DNA from: CAWCQC01 sp963819905
GTDB taxonomy: Bacteria; Actinomycetota; Thermoleophilia; Gaiellales; Gaiellaceae
Direction: 5' to 3'
NCBI GenBank assembly: GCA_963819905.1
Contig: CAWFXP010000005.1
Span: 124,001 to 188,000 of the forward strand
DNA: 64,000 bases
Under the pieces are notes generated by a model, which was not told the DNA's origin, did not search any database, and saw only the letters and a list, made by a program, of their open reading frames with translations. Of this stretch, positions 31,557 to 39,989 are shown piece after piece. Both the position numbers and the translations under genes were made by a program. Position 1 is the first letter of the stretch; every line of letters begins with the position of its first letter.

Positions 31557-32711
31557 TCATGCGGCTTCGATCAGGATCGCGTCGCCCTGGCCGCCGCCCG
31601 AGCAGATCGCAGCGAGGCCGAGCCCCCCGCCGGAGCGGCGCAGCTCGTACGTCAAGGTCGTCACGAGCCGGGCGCCGGAAGCTCCGATCGGATGCCCGAG
31701 CGCGACGGCGCCGCCGTTCACGTTGACGCGCTCGGGGTCGGCGCCGAGCATCCGCGTCGAGTGGAGCGCCACCGATGCGAACGCCTCGTTGATCTCGATG
31801 CGCTCGACCTCGCCGATCCGCTTCCCCGCGCGATCGAGCACGCGCTGGCCGGCGAGGCCCGGCGCCCGGGCGAGGAAGGCGAAGTCGTCGGCCACCTGCG
31901 ACGAGCCCACGATCCGCGCGAGGGGCTCGAGCCCGTTCTCGAGGGCGTAGTCCTCGCTCGCGACCACGACTGCGGCCGCGCCGTCGTTCAGCCCCGGAGC
32001 GTTGCCCACCGTCGTCGTGCCATCGGGATCGAGGAGCGGCGGCAGCTTCGCGAGCTTCTCGAGCGACGTGTCGCGGCGCGGCGCCTCGTCGATCTCGACG
32101 CCCTCGACGGCGACGATCTCCTGCGCGAGGACGCCGGCGTCCGTCGCGGCGAGCGCCCGCTCGTGGGAGCGAAGCGCCCAGGCGTCCTGATCCTCCCGGC
32201 TGATGCCGAGCTCGCGTGACACGAGCGACGCCTGCTCGATCATGTGCCGCCCGTCGAACGTCGAGACGAGCCCGTCGTGCAGCATCGCGTCGACGACCTG
32301 TCCGTCGCCCATCCGGTAGCCGAACCTCGCCTTCGGGAGGAGGTACGGCGCCTGCGACATCGACTCCATCCCGCCGGCGAGCACCACCCGCTGGTCGCCC
32401 GCGCGGATCATCTGGTCGGCAAGGGTGACGGCCCGCAGGCCCGAGGCGCACACCTTGTTGATCGTCTCCGAGCCGATCTCGCGCGGCAGCCCCGCCTCGA
32501 TCTGCGCCTGGCGGGACGGGATCTGCCCCGCCCCCGCCTGGACGACCTGACCCATGACGACGTAGCCGACGTCGGCATCGGGCACCGCCGAGCGCTCGAG
32601 CGCCGCCCGCATCGCGCGGGCGCCGAGCTCCACCGCCGAGAAGCGCGCGAGGCCGCCCGCGAACTTGCCGAACGGGGTGCGGGCCGCCCCGAGGATGACG
32701 CTGGTGGCCAT
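31557..32711 (-). CDS. Acetyl-CoA acetyltransferase (thiolase)
   Basis: A 384-residue thiolase with all three active-site elements: NKVCASGLRAV (nucleophilic Cys near 88), VNVNGGAVALGHPIGASGAR (His) and AAICSGGGQGDAI (second Cys). GMESMSQAPYLLP is also typical. It condenses or cleaves acyl-CoA units. It heads the operon with the hydroxyacyl-CoA dehydrogenase, suggesting acetoacetyl-CoA/3-hydroxybutyryl-CoA metabolism. ATG 32711 lies 6 nt after a minus-strand TAGGCT box, so the transcript is probably leaderless. Its promoter is back to back with that of the trp operon. Confidence 0.92.
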   Translation of the reverse strand: MATSVILGAARTPFGKFAGGLARFSAVELGARAMRAALERSAVPDADVGYVVMGQVVQAGAGQIPSRQAQIEAGLPREIGSETINKVCASGLRAVTLADQMIRAGDQRVVLAGGMESMSQAPYLLPKARFGYRMGDGQVVDAMLHDGLVSTFDGRHMIEQASLVSRELGISREDQDAWALRSHERALAATDAGVLAQEIVAVEGVEIDEAPRRDTSLEKLAKLPPLLDPDGTTTVGNAPGLNDGAAAVVVASEDYALENGLEPLARIVGSSQVADDFAFLARAPGLAGQRVLDRAGKRIGEVERIEINEAFASVALHSTRMLGADPERVNVNGGAVALGHPIGASGARLVTTLTYELRRSGGGLGLAAICSGGGQGDAILIEAA

Positions 32712-32737
32712 GCCGTGAGCCTAGCGGTCGGTCTCGG

Positions 32738-32766
32738 TTGACGACCGGCCGGGCCTTGCGTACGCT
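32738..32766 (+). promoter_or_regulatory. trp operon promoter
   Basis: TTGACG (32738-32743), a 17-nt spacer and TACGCT (32761-32766) lie directly before the leader ORF, whose ATG begins 10 nt after the -10. The leader transcript would therefore have almost no 5' untranslated part. Confidence 0.75.
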
Positions 32767-32776
32767 GACCAGCGCG

Positions 32777-32839
32777 ATGACGACGCTCCTTCGCAGCTGG
32801 TGGGACTGGCGCCGCGAGCGGGGCGGGAGCGTCGCCTGA
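32777..32839 (+). CDS. trpL: trp operon leader peptide (20 residues, Trp-Trp-Asp-Trp)
   Basis: ATG 32777 opens MTTLLRSWWDWRRERGGSVA and a TGA at 32837-32839. Three of 20 codons are TGG (32798, 32801 and 32807). Placed between a consensus promoter and an intrinsic terminator ahead of trpE, this is a transcription attenuator: ribosome stalling at the Trp codons when charged tRNA-Trp is scarce would favour read-through. A 12-bp helix including three G-U pairs can form between 32816-32827 and 32859-32870. The exact antiterminator partner of the terminator arm is not clear to me. Confidence 0.85.
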   Translation: MTTLLRSWWDWRRERGGSVA

Positions 32840-32873
32840 GACCCTGAGGCAGACACAGCCCGTTTCGCTCGAG

Positions 32874-32897
32874 ACCTTCCGGCCGGAAGGTCTTTTT
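32874..32897 (+). terminator. trp attenuator terminator
   Basis: ACCTTCCGG followed at once by CCGGAAGGT (32874-32891) is a perfect palindrome folding to a 7-bp stem with a 4-nt loop. It is followed by C and TTTTT (32893-32897), the only real T tract among the hairpins of this window. It lies 35 nt past the leader stop and 28 nt before trpE. Confidence 0.85.
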
Positions 32898-32924
32898 CGT
32901 TCCTGCGACCGTCAGAATGGATCC

Positions 32925-34155
32925 GTGATCGAGACCGCAACCGAGATCCCCACCGACCTCATCACCCCGCTCGGCGCGTACCTGCGCCTCCGCGAGACGG
33001 GGCCGACGTTCCTGCTCGAGTCCGTCGAGCGGGGACGGCTGGGGCAGCACTCGTTCGTGGGCTTCGGCTCCCGCCTCGTGTCCTTCGAGGAAGCCGAGAC
33101 GCTCGGCCTGCCCGTGGTCGGCTACCTCGGCTACGACTTCGTCCCGAAGCTCGAACCGACCGTGCCGCTTCCCGACGAGGGGCCCGACCTGCCCGAGAGC
33201 CGGTTCGTCGTCGTCGACACCCTCGTCCGTTTCGACCATCCCCGCGGCATCGCCGAGGTTCTCTACGGCGATCCCGTGGACATCGTGGAGCGCCTCGAGG
33301 GCCCCTTGCCCTCGGCGCCCGCGGGCACCGGCCGAAGCGGCCCGCTCGTCCGCCACCCGGACCAGGCCGAGCACGAGCGACGCGTCGCCCGCGCAAAGGA
33401 GTACATCCGGGCCGGCGACGCGTTCCAGATCGTCGTCGCGCAACGAGCCCTCCGGCCGACGTCAGCCTCCGCCTTCGCGCTCTACCGCGCCCTTCGGCGC
33501 GTGAACCCGTCCCCGTACCTCTTTCTCCTCGAGCTCGGCGACCTCGCTCTCGTCGGCTCCTCGCCCGAGACGGTCGTCAAGTGCGAGGGGCTCCGTGCGA
33601 GCGTCAACCCGATCGCCGGAACGATCCGTCCGGGCGAGGGGGACGCCGAGGAGCTGCTCTCGTCCGAGAAGGACCGCGCGGAGCACGTGATGCTCGTCGA
33701 TCTCGGGCGCAACGACCTCTCCCGCGTCTGCCGCGCCGGGACGGTGCACGTCGAGCGGTTCATGGAGGCGGAGCGCTTCTCCCACGTCACCCACCTCGTC
33801 TCCGAGGTCGTCGGCGAGCTTCGCGAGGGGGCCGATCCGTTCGCGCTCCTGCGCGCGTGCTTCCCGGCGGGAACGGTCTCCGGCGCTCCGAAGGTGCGCG
33901 CGATGCAGATCATCTCCGAGCTCGAGGGCTACCGCCGGGGCGTCTACGCGGGGGCGGTCGGGTACGCCCTCCCCGGCGGAACGCTGGACACGTGCATCGC
34001 GATCCGGACGCTCGTCCTGCGCGACGGTGTCGCCATGCTGCAGGCAGGCGGCGGCATCGTCGCGGATTCCGATCCCAGCCGCGGAGCATCAGGAGTGCCT
34101 CAACAAGCTGGCGGCGCTCGAAGCGGCGATCGAGCTGGCGGAGGCGTCCGCATGA
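32925..34155 (+). CDS. trpE: Anthranilate synthase component I, one apparent frameshift near the end
   Basis: GTG 32925 starts a 409-residue protein (after removing one base), which converts chorismate and ammonia to anthranilate. FLLESVERGRLGQHSFVG near 30 matches the Trp feedback site (LLES motif). Later come ARAKEYIRAGDAFQIVVAQ, FLLELGDLALVGSSPE, IAGTIRPGEGDAEE, DLGRNDLSRVC and LQAGGGIVADSDP. It is about 80 residues shorter than usual at the N-terminus. At about 34077 the frame shifts by one base. The alternate frame gives the proper end (AEHQECLNKLAALEAAIELA) with TGA 34153-34155 overlapping the trpG ATG (ATGA). As read, the frame runs on into TrpG instead. Confidence 0.9.
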
Positions 34156-34731
34156 CGGAATCGCGCATCCTGCTGGTCGACAACTACGACAGCTTCACGT
34201 ACAACCTGGCGCACCTCTTCGAAGAGCTCGGCGCGGAGGTGGTCGTGATCCGAAACGACGTGCTGGACGCGGACGACGCGGAGAAGCTCGCGCCGACGCA
34301 CCTCGTCATCTCCCCCGGTCCCGGACGTCCGGCCGATGCCGGTGCGAGCGTCGACATCGTCCGGCGCCTGGCGCCCTCGGTGCCGACCCTCGGCGTGTGC
34401 CTCGGGCACCAGGCGATCGTCGAGGCGTTCGGCGGGGAGGTCGGCCAGGCGAAGCGCCTCGTGCACGGCAAGGCGAGCAGCGTCACGCACGACGGCAAGG
34501 GGATCTTCGAGGGGCTCCCGAGCCCCCTCGAGGCCGGGCGGTATCACTCGCTGGCGGCGGCGGTGGTCTCGGACGTGCTCGAGGTCTCCGCGACGACCGA
34601 CGACGGCGAGGTGATGGCCGTGCGCCACCGGGAGTACGCCGTCGACGGCATCCAGTTCCATCCCGAGTCGGTCCTGACGCCGCTCGGGCCGCGAGATCGG
34701 GAGGCGCTTCCTGCGAGGCGGCGGCGGATGA
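34152..34731 (+). CDS. trpG: Anthranilate synthase component II (glutamine amidotransferase), one apparent frameshift
   Basis: ATG 34152 begins SRILLVDNYDSFTYNLAHL. VISPGPGRPADAG, GVCLGHQAIVEAFGG (nucleophilic Cys) and GIQFHPESVLTPLG (His-Glu) complete the class I amidotransferase triad. Just after that, at about 34689, a one-base shift is needed. The alternate frame reads REIGRRFLRGGGG and stops at TGA 34729-34731, overlapping the trpD ATG (ATGA). The corrected protein has 192 residues, normal for TrpG. It supplies ammonia from glutamine to TrpE. Confidence 0.9.
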
Positions 34732-35744
34732 TCCAGCTCGCCCTCGCGCGGCTCATGGACGGCCGTGATCTCACCCGGTCGGAGGCGCGCGCCGTCATGG
34801 ATCAGATCATGAGCGGCGACGCCACGGCCGCGCAGATCGGCGCCTTCCTCGTCGCCATGCGGATCAAGCGCGAGACGCCGGACGAGATCGCCGGCTGTGC
34901 CGAGGCGATGCGAAGCCACGTTCTCGCCGTGCACCCGAAGCGCGCCGACCTCGTCGACACGGCGGGCACGGGCGGCGACGGGGCGCGGACGTTCAACATC
35001 TCGACCGCGGCCGCGCTACTCGCCGCGGCGGCGGGTGCCGGGGTGGCGAAGCACGGCAACCGGGCAGTCTCGTCTGCCTCCGGCTCTGCCGACGTGCTCG
35101 AGGCGCTCGGCTTCGAGCTCGAGCTCCCACCGGCGCGGATCGAGGAGTCGATCGACACGCTCGGGTTCGGCTTCCTGTTCGCCCCGTCCCACCACCCCGC
35201 CATGCGGCACGCGGCGCCCGTCCGGCGCGAGCTGGCGACGCGAACCGTCTTCAACGTCCTCGGGCCGCTGACGAACCCGGCCGGCGCGCGCGCCCAGGTG
35301 GTCGGGGTCTACGCGGCCGATCTCGTGCCGACCATCGGGGAGGTGCTCGTGCAGCTCGGCGCGGAGCGGGCGTACGTCGTCCACGGCGCGGACGGCATCG
35401 ACGAGTTGTCCCCGACAGGCCCGAACCTCGTCGCCGAGGTCGTCGACGGGCAGGTGCGCCAGCGGGAGGTCGACCCGCTCGAGCTCGGCATCCCACGCTG
35501 CGCCCCGTCCGAGCTCGTCGGCGACTCCCCCGAGGACAACGCGGAGACGGTCCGCCGCATCTTCGCGGGGGAGCCCGGGCCCCGCCGCGACGCCGTCGTC
35601 CTCAACGCAGCCGGAGCGCTCGTCGCCGCCGGCCACGCGGACGATCTGGGCGCGGGGATCGCCGTCGCCGCCGAGGCGATCGCCTCGGGCGCCGCCGGCG
35701 AGCGGCTCGAGGCGCTCGCCGCGTTCAGCAAGGCGGCCGCGTAG
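34728..35744 (+). CDS. trpD: Anthranilate phosphoribosyltransferase
   Basis: ATG 34728 gives 338 residues. VDTAGTGGDGARTFNIST (PRPP-binding GTGGD), GVAKHGNRAVSSASGSADVLEALG, GFLFAPSHHPAMRHAAPVRREL and RTVFNVLGPLTNPA are all family signatures. It joins anthranilate to PRPP. The start overlaps the restored trpG stop by 3 nt, and its own TAG overlaps the GTG of trpCF (TAGTG). In the raw sequence the ORF is continuous with trpG and trpE upstream, which I regard as an artefact of two single-base insertions. Confidence 0.93.
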   Translation: MIQLALARLMDGRDLTRSEARAVMDQIMSGDATAAQIGAFLVAMRIKRETPDEIAGCAEAMRSHVLAVHPKRADLVDTAGTGGDGARTFNISTAAALLAAAAGAGVAKHGNRAVSSASGSADVLEALGFELELPPARIEESIDTLGFGFLFAPSHHPAMRHAAPVRRELATRTVFNVLGPLTNPAGARAQVVGVYAADLVPTIGEVLVQLGAERAYVVHGADGIDELSPTGPNLVAEVVDGQVRQREVDPLELGIPRCAPSELVGDSPEDNAETVRRIFAGEPGPRRDAVVLNAAGALVAAGHADDLGAGIAVAAEAIASGAAGERLEALAAFSKAAA

Positions 35745-36901
35745 TGGGACGCTTTCGGGACGCACTCGCGGCACCGGGGCTGCAGGCGATCGCCGAGGTG
35801 AAGCGCCGCTCGCCGTCTCTCGGCGACCTCCGCCCGGACGCCGACCCGGCAGCGCTCGCCGCCGGCTACGAGCGGGCCGGCGCGGCCGCGGTCTCCGTGC
35901 TGGTCGACGAGGAGCGCTTCGGCGGGAGCTGGGACGATCTCCGGGCGGCCAGGTCGAGGACGCAGCTTCCGCTCCTCGCGAAGGGCTTCTTCTCGTCGGA
36001 GGACGACCTGCGTACGGCGGTCGAGGCCGGCGCCGACGCGGTCCTGCTCATCCTGCGCGACCTCGACGACGTGGCTGCCGTGCGGCTGATGGCCGTGGCC
36101 GCTACCCACGGCCTCGACGCGTTCGTCGAGGCCCACGACCACACGGAGCTCGAGCGAGCGGTAACCCTCGGCGCCGACCCGATCGGCGTGAACGCCCGCG
36201 ACCTCGGGACGTTCGAGATCGACCGCAGGCGCCAGCTCGAGCTCGTGGCCGGCTCGCCGGACGACCGCGTCGTCGTCGCCGAGAGCGGCATCTCGAGCCG
36301 CGCCCAGGGCGCCGCCGCCGAGCTCGCCGGCGCCGACGCGATCCTCGTCGGCTCCGCCCTCATGAAGGCGCCGGACCCGGCCGCCAAGCTCGCCGAGCTG
36401 ATCGCACGGCCGCTCGTGAAGATCTGCGGCCTGACGCGAGAGGAGGACGTGGCCGCCGCGGCCGCCGCGGGCGCCGATCTCGCCGGCTTCATCCTCTCCG
36501 ACAGCCCCCGGCGCGCGCCGCGCGTGCTCGACGTCCCCGACTCGATGCTCAGCGTCGCCGTCTGCATCGACCGGCCCGAGGAGGACGGAGCAGACCTCGT
36601 TCAGCTCTACACGGCCGAGAGCGGCCACCGCAGCCGCGACGCGCTCCTGCTCCGCGACGGCGAGCCCGTCGCGCAGGTCCTCGACCTGCCCTGGCTCGGC
36701 GAGGACGAGCGCCACTGGCAGCGCGCGGCCGCCGAGGAGGGACGGGTCGTGCTCGCGGGCGGGCTCGACGCGGGAAACGTCCGCCAGGCGATCGCCGCGG
36801 TTCGGCCCTGGGCCGTCGACACGGCGCGCGGCGTCGAGGCGGCGCCCGGGATCAAGGATCACGGGAAGGTCCGGTCGTTCGTGGAGGCGGCCCGAGCATG
36901 A
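35744..36901 (+). CDS. trpCF: Bifunctional indole-3-glycerol phosphate synthase / phosphoribosylanthranilate isomerase
   Basis: GTG 35744 opens a 385-residue fusion. Residues about 1-215 are IGPS (IAEVKRRSPS, LLAKGFFSS, LDAFVEAHDHTELERA, IGVNARDLGTFEID, VVAESGISS). Residues about 222-385 are PRAI (LVKICGLTREEDV, GFILSDSPRRAP, VVLAGGLDAGNV, VDTARGVEAAPGIKDHGKV). The IGPS half begins right at the first strand (GLQAIAEVKRR), so the usual N-terminal helical extension of about 45 residues is absent. The two enzymes catalyse consecutive steps, PRAI first. The TrpC-TrpF order is as in Escherichia coli. Confidence 0.9.
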   Translation: MGRFRDALAAPGLQAIAEVKRRSPSLGDLRPDADPAALAAGYERAGAAAVSVLVDEERFGGSWDDLRAARSRTQLPLLAKGFFSSEDDLRTAVEAGADAVLLILRDLDDVAAVRLMAVAATHGLDAFVEAHDHTELERAVTLGADPIGVNARDLGTFEIDRRRQLELVAGSPDDRVVVAESGISSRAQGAAAELAGADAILVGSALMKAPDPAAKLAELIARPLVKICGLTREEDVAAAAAAGADLAGFILSDSPRRAPRVLDVPDSMLSVAVCIDRPEEDGADLVQLYTAESGHRSRDALLLRDGEPVAQVLDLPWLGEDERHWQRAAAEEGRVVLAGGLDAGNVRQAIAAVRPWAVDTARGVEAAPGIKDHGKVRSFVEAARA

Positions 36902-38040
36902 GCCTTCCCGAGCAGCTCGGCACCTTCGGGCCCTACGGCGGGCGCTACGTCCCGGAGACGCTCGTGCCCGCGCTCGACGAGCTCGAGCGGGGCTGGCGCG
37001 AGGCCTGGGCCGATCCGGCCTTCCACGACGAGCTCGACCGCCTGCAGCGCTCCTACGTCGGGCGGCCGAGCCCGATCACGACCGCCGACCGGATCGTGCC
37101 GGGCAAGCGGCTCTACCTGAAGCGGGAGGATCTGAACCACACCGGGGCGCACAAGATCAACAACGCGCTCGGGCAGGCGCTCCTGGCCCTCCGTCTCGGG
37201 AAGCGCCGGATCGTCGCCGAGACCGGCGCGGGTCAGCACGGCGTCGCGACCGCGACGGTCTGCGCGCGCTTCGGGCTCGAGTGCATCGTCTACATGGGAT
37301 CCGAGGACATGCGCCGGCAGCGCCCGAACGTCGAGCGGATGCACCTGCTCGGCGCGGAGGTACGCGCGGTCGAGCTGGGAACGAAGACGCTGAAGGAAGC
37401 GCTCTCCGAGGCGATCCGCGACTGGATCACGAACGTCGAGACGACGCACTACCTGATCGGAACCTGCGCCGGCCCCGCGCCCTACCCGGAGCTCGTGCGG
37501 GACCTCCAGGCGGTGATCGGACGCGAGGCGCGCGCCCAGATGCTCGAGCTGACCGGTCGCCTTCCGGACGCCGTCGTCGCCTGCGTCGGCGGCGGCTCGA
37601 ACGCCATCGGGATGTTCGCCGGCTTCCTGGACGACCCAGGGGTGCGCCTCATCGGCGTCGAGGCGGCGGGGGCTGCCTCGCTGACCACGGGGCGAGCGAC
37701 GGTGCTCCACGGCGCCCGCTCGTCGACCCTCGTCGACGACGACGGCCAGATCCTCGACGCGCACTCGATCTCGGCCGGGCTCGACTACCCGGGTGTCGGC
37801 CCCGAGCACGCGTGGCTGCGGGACACCGGCCGCGTCGAGTACCGCACCGCCACCGACGCCGAGGCGCTGGCCGCGTTTCACCTGCTCTCCGAGCGCGAGG
37901 GGATCATCCCGGCGCTCGAGCCCGCGCACGCGCTCGCCCGCGCAGTCGAGCTCGACGAGGAGGTCGTCCTCGTCAACCTCTGCGGCCGCGGCGACAAGGA
38001 CCTCCAGACGGTGCTCGAGTCCGAGGCGCCGGGCGGCTAG
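36898..38040 (+). CDS. trpB: Tryptophan synthase beta chain
   Basis: ATG 36898 overlaps the trpCF stop (ATGA). The 380-residue protein has the PLP lysine in KREDLNHTGAHKINNALGQ, ETGAGQHGVATATVCA, GSEDMRRQRPNVERM, CVGGGSNAIGMFAGFL (phosphate cup) and SAGLDYPGVGPEHAWL. It condenses indole with serine to tryptophan, working with TrpA. Length and motifs are normal for the TrpB1 type. Confidence 0.96.
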   Translation: MSLPEQLGTFGPYGGRYVPETLVPALDELERGWREAWADPAFHDELDRLQRSYVGRPSPITTADRIVPGKRLYLKREDLNHTGAHKINNALGQALLALRLGKRRIVAETGAGQHGVATATVCARFGLECIVYMGSEDMRRQRPNVERMHLLGAEVRAVELGTKTLKEALSEAIRDWITNVETTHYLIGTCAGPAPYPELVRDLQAVIGREARAQMLELTGRLPDAVVACVGGGSNAIGMFAGFLDDPGVRLIGVEAAGAASLTTGRATVLHGARSSTLVDDDGQILDAHSISAGLDYPGVGPEHAWLRDTGRVEYRTATDAEALAAFHLLSEREGIIPALEPAHALARAVELDEEVVLVNLCGRGDKDLQTVLESEAPGG

Positions 38041-38762
38041 TGCGAAAGGCGCTCTCGATCTACCTGATGGCCGGACCGGAGACGCCCGAGCTGGCCGCGG
38101 CGGCGGTCGAAGGCGGCGCCGACCTGCTCGAGATCGGCTTCCCGTTCTCGGATCCCCTGGCCGACGGGCCGGTGATCCGGCTGGCCGGGGAACGGGCGCT
38201 CGCCAGGGGCATGCGGACCGGCGCCTGCCTCGAGTGCCTCGCCGAGGTCCGCGCACGGGTCGACGTGCCGCTCATTCCCATGACCTACGCGTCGCTTCTC
38301 GAGACCTACGGATACGAGCGCTTCGAGCGCGACGCCCAGGTCGCCGGCGCGACGAGCTTCATCGTCGCCGACCTGCCGGTCGAGGCGCACCCGGAGCTTC
38401 GGCGCGTGCAGCTCGTCGCGCCCACGACCCCGCCCGAGCGGATCCGCCTGGCCGCCGACCGGACAGACGGGTGGCTCTACCTGGTCTCGGTGACCGGGAC
38501 GACCGGCGCCCGGGCGACCGCGTCGAGCCAGCTGCCCGAGCTCGTCGCGCGGGCGCGCGCGGTGACAGAGGTGCCCCTGTACGCCGGCTTCGGGATCGCC
38601 GGGCCCGAGCACGCGGCGCACGCCGCCGGCCTCGCCGACGGAATCGTCGTCGGAAGCCGCGCGGTCGAGGTGGCCGAGGCGGACGGAGCCGAAGGCCTCC
38701 GAGAGCTCGTCGGGTCGCTGCGCGAGGCGCTCGACGGCGTCGTCTCCGGCGCCCGGGACTGA
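38040..38762 (+). CDS. trpA: Tryptophan synthase alpha chain
   Basis: GTG 38040 overlaps the trpB stop (TAGTG). The 240-residue product contains LLEIGFPFSDPLADGPVIRLAG (catalytic Glu and Asp), PLIPMTYASLLETYGYERF, FIVADLPVEAH, LYLVSVTGTTGAR and LYAGFGIAGPEHA. It is about 25 residues shorter than typical, mostly at the N-terminus, where the first helix is missing. It cleaves indole-3-glycerol phosphate to indole. It is the last gene of the trp operon; a hairpin follows 9 nt downstream. Confidence 0.94.
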   Translation: MRKALSIYLMAGPETPELAAAAVEGGADLLEIGFPFSDPLADGPVIRLAGERALARGMRTGACLECLAEVRARVDVPLIPMTYASLLETYGYERFERDAQVAGATSFIVADLPVEAHPELRRVQLVAPTTPPERIRLAADRTDGWLYLVSVTGTTGARATASSQLPELVARARAVTEVPLYAGFGIAGPEHAAHAAGLADGIVVGSRAVEVAEADGAEGLRELVGSLREALDGVVSGARD

Positions 38763-38771
38763 GCGAAGTCA

Positions 38772-38789
38772 CTCCCCCGATCGGGGGAG
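38772..38789. terminator. Terminator hairpin after trpA, shared with the convergent gene
   Basis: CTCCCCCGATCGGGGGAG is a perfect 18-bp palindrome between the convergent ends of trpA and the gene at 38801. It could act in both directions. No T tract. Confidence 0.5.
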
Positions 38790-38800
38790 GACGGAGCCGT

Positions 38801-39253
38801 TCAAGCGTCGCTGGAAGTCGGCCCCGGCTGGCCCGAGGCCGGCCGCGTCGTGAACGCCGCCTGCCAGTCCTCGTCGGTGCGGCCGTCGATCCAGAGCTTC
38901 CAGACGTAGCGGCCGTCGGGCTCGAGCGCCAGGGCGCTCAGGTTGATCGCCAGCGGCAGGTCGATCGGCGTCCCCGGCTTGACGCCTGCCGGGCGTCCGA
39001 CCTCGAACTCGCCGCCGATCTCGATCGCCTGGCCGTCCGCGCCCGACGACAGCGTGACCGGCCCGCCGTCGCTGTCGAGCAGCTCGAGCCGCCAGGCGTG
39101 GCGGCGGTTCGTCTCGTCCCACGGCACCTCCAGCTTCATCGCGATCGCCATCGGCGTCGGCTCCGGGCCCGTCACCGACCAGCCGCCGCCGAGGATGTAG
39201 AGCTTGCCCTCCACTGCCTGCGCGGAGTCGGCCAGCATGAGCGTTACCTTCAT
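38801..39253 (-). CDS. DUF6941-like hypothetical protein
   Basis: ATG 39253 is preceded by GGAGG at good spacing, giving 150 residues that begin MKVTLMLADSAQAVEGKLYI. The LADSAQAVxGKLYILGGGW opening is one I associate with the DUF6941 family. The rest is beta-rich (AWRLELLDSDGGPV, IDLPLAINLSALAL, YVWKLWIDG) with a flexible end, like a small jelly-roll. No signal peptide. Function unknown. It is 28 nt downstream of the nrtR gene on the same strand, so the two may be cotranscribed. Confidence 0.55.
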   Translation of the reverse strand: MKVTLMLADSAQAVEGKLYILGGGWSVTGPEPTPMAIAMKLEVPWDETNRRHAWRLELLDSDGGPVTLSSGADGQAIEIGGEFEVGRPAGVKPGTPIDLPLAINLSALALEPDGRYVWKLWIDGRTDEDWQAAFTTRPASGQPGPTSSDA

Positions 39254-39281
39254 TCGACACCTCCGTCGTGCAGGAAGCACA

Positions 39282-39974
39282 TCATGCGTGCACCGGCGGC
39301 GGGCGCAGGACCGCGAACTGGTCGGTCACCTCGAGCCGGCGCACGCGGAAGCGAAACAGGGATGCCGGCCGGCCGCCGGCACGTCCCGGCTCGCGCCGGC
39401 TGCCGGTCAGCTCGAGCAGGCGCCGGCGCACGAGAATCCGCTGGAGGTTCGTCGCCGAGACCTCGTGCCCGAGCGCGGCGACGTAGAGGTCGCGGAGCTC
39501 CGAGATCGTGAACTCGGCCGGCGCGAGCGCGAACCCGATGTTCGTGTACGACAGCTTTGCCCGGAGTCTCTCGCGGCCGACGAGAACGAGTGCGCCGTGG
39601 TCGAACGCCAGCTCGGGAGGCAGGTCGACCGGATGCCAGCTCGTGTCGTCCGGAAGCGCCGGGTCGACGTCGCTCGGGACGAGCCCGAGGTACGCGGTCG
39701 CGAGCTGCCACTCGCCCGGATCGCGCTGCGGGTCGCTGAGCGTCTCGAGCTGCTCGAGGTGCGACAGCTCGCGCACGTCCACCTTGACCGCGAGGTGGCG
39801 CCGGATCGACCGCTCGAGCGTCTCGCCGGGCGCCAGGTAGCCGCCCGGGAGTGCCCAGCTCCCGGTGTACGGCTCCCGGGCCCGTTGCCAGAGGAGCACT
39901 TGCAGGCGGCCGTCGCGGACCTGGAGAACGACGGCCAGGGTCACGTGCGCGGGTCGGGCTCGGTTTTCGCCCAC
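39282..39974 (-). CDS. nrtR: NrtR-type Nudix-fold transcriptional regulator of NAD synthesis
   Basis: The 230-residue protein has an N-terminal Nudix fold (VTLAVVLQVRDGRLQVLLWQ, GSWALPGGYLAPGETLERS). The Nudix box lacks the catalytic REUxEE (it reads RRHLAVKV), so hydrolysis is unlikely. A C-terminal winged helix follows (FTISELRDLYVAALG, SATNLQRILVRRRLLE), the layout of NrtR repressors that bind ADP-ribose. The gene is divergent from nadB-nadC-nadA with 72 nt between the starts. It most likely controls that operon. GTG start at 39974. Confidence 0.85.
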   Translation of the reverse strand: MGENRARPAHVTLAVVLQVRDGRLQVLLWQRAREPYTGSWALPGGYLAPGETLERSIRRHLAVKVDVRELSHLEQLETLSDPQRDPGEWQLATAYLGLVPSDVDPALPDDTSWHPVDLPPELAFDHGALVLVGRERLRAKLSYTNIGFALAPAEFTISELRDLYVAALGHEVSATNLQRILVRRRLLELTGSRREPGRAGGRPASLFRFRVRRLEVTDQFAVLRPPPVHA

Positions 39975-39989
39975 CGGGCTCGAACTGCT

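Noticed and set aside
32925..35744. A single 939-residue trifunctional TrpE-TrpG-TrpD enzyme
   Set aside because: The +1 frame preserves complete C-termini and ATGA overlaps for trpE and trpG, so three genes with two inserted bases are far more likely.
38769..39260. A 163-codon minus-strand ORF overlapping the DUF6941-like gene
   Set aside because: The 38801-39253 frame has a ribosome binding site and protein-like composition; the other is its shadow.
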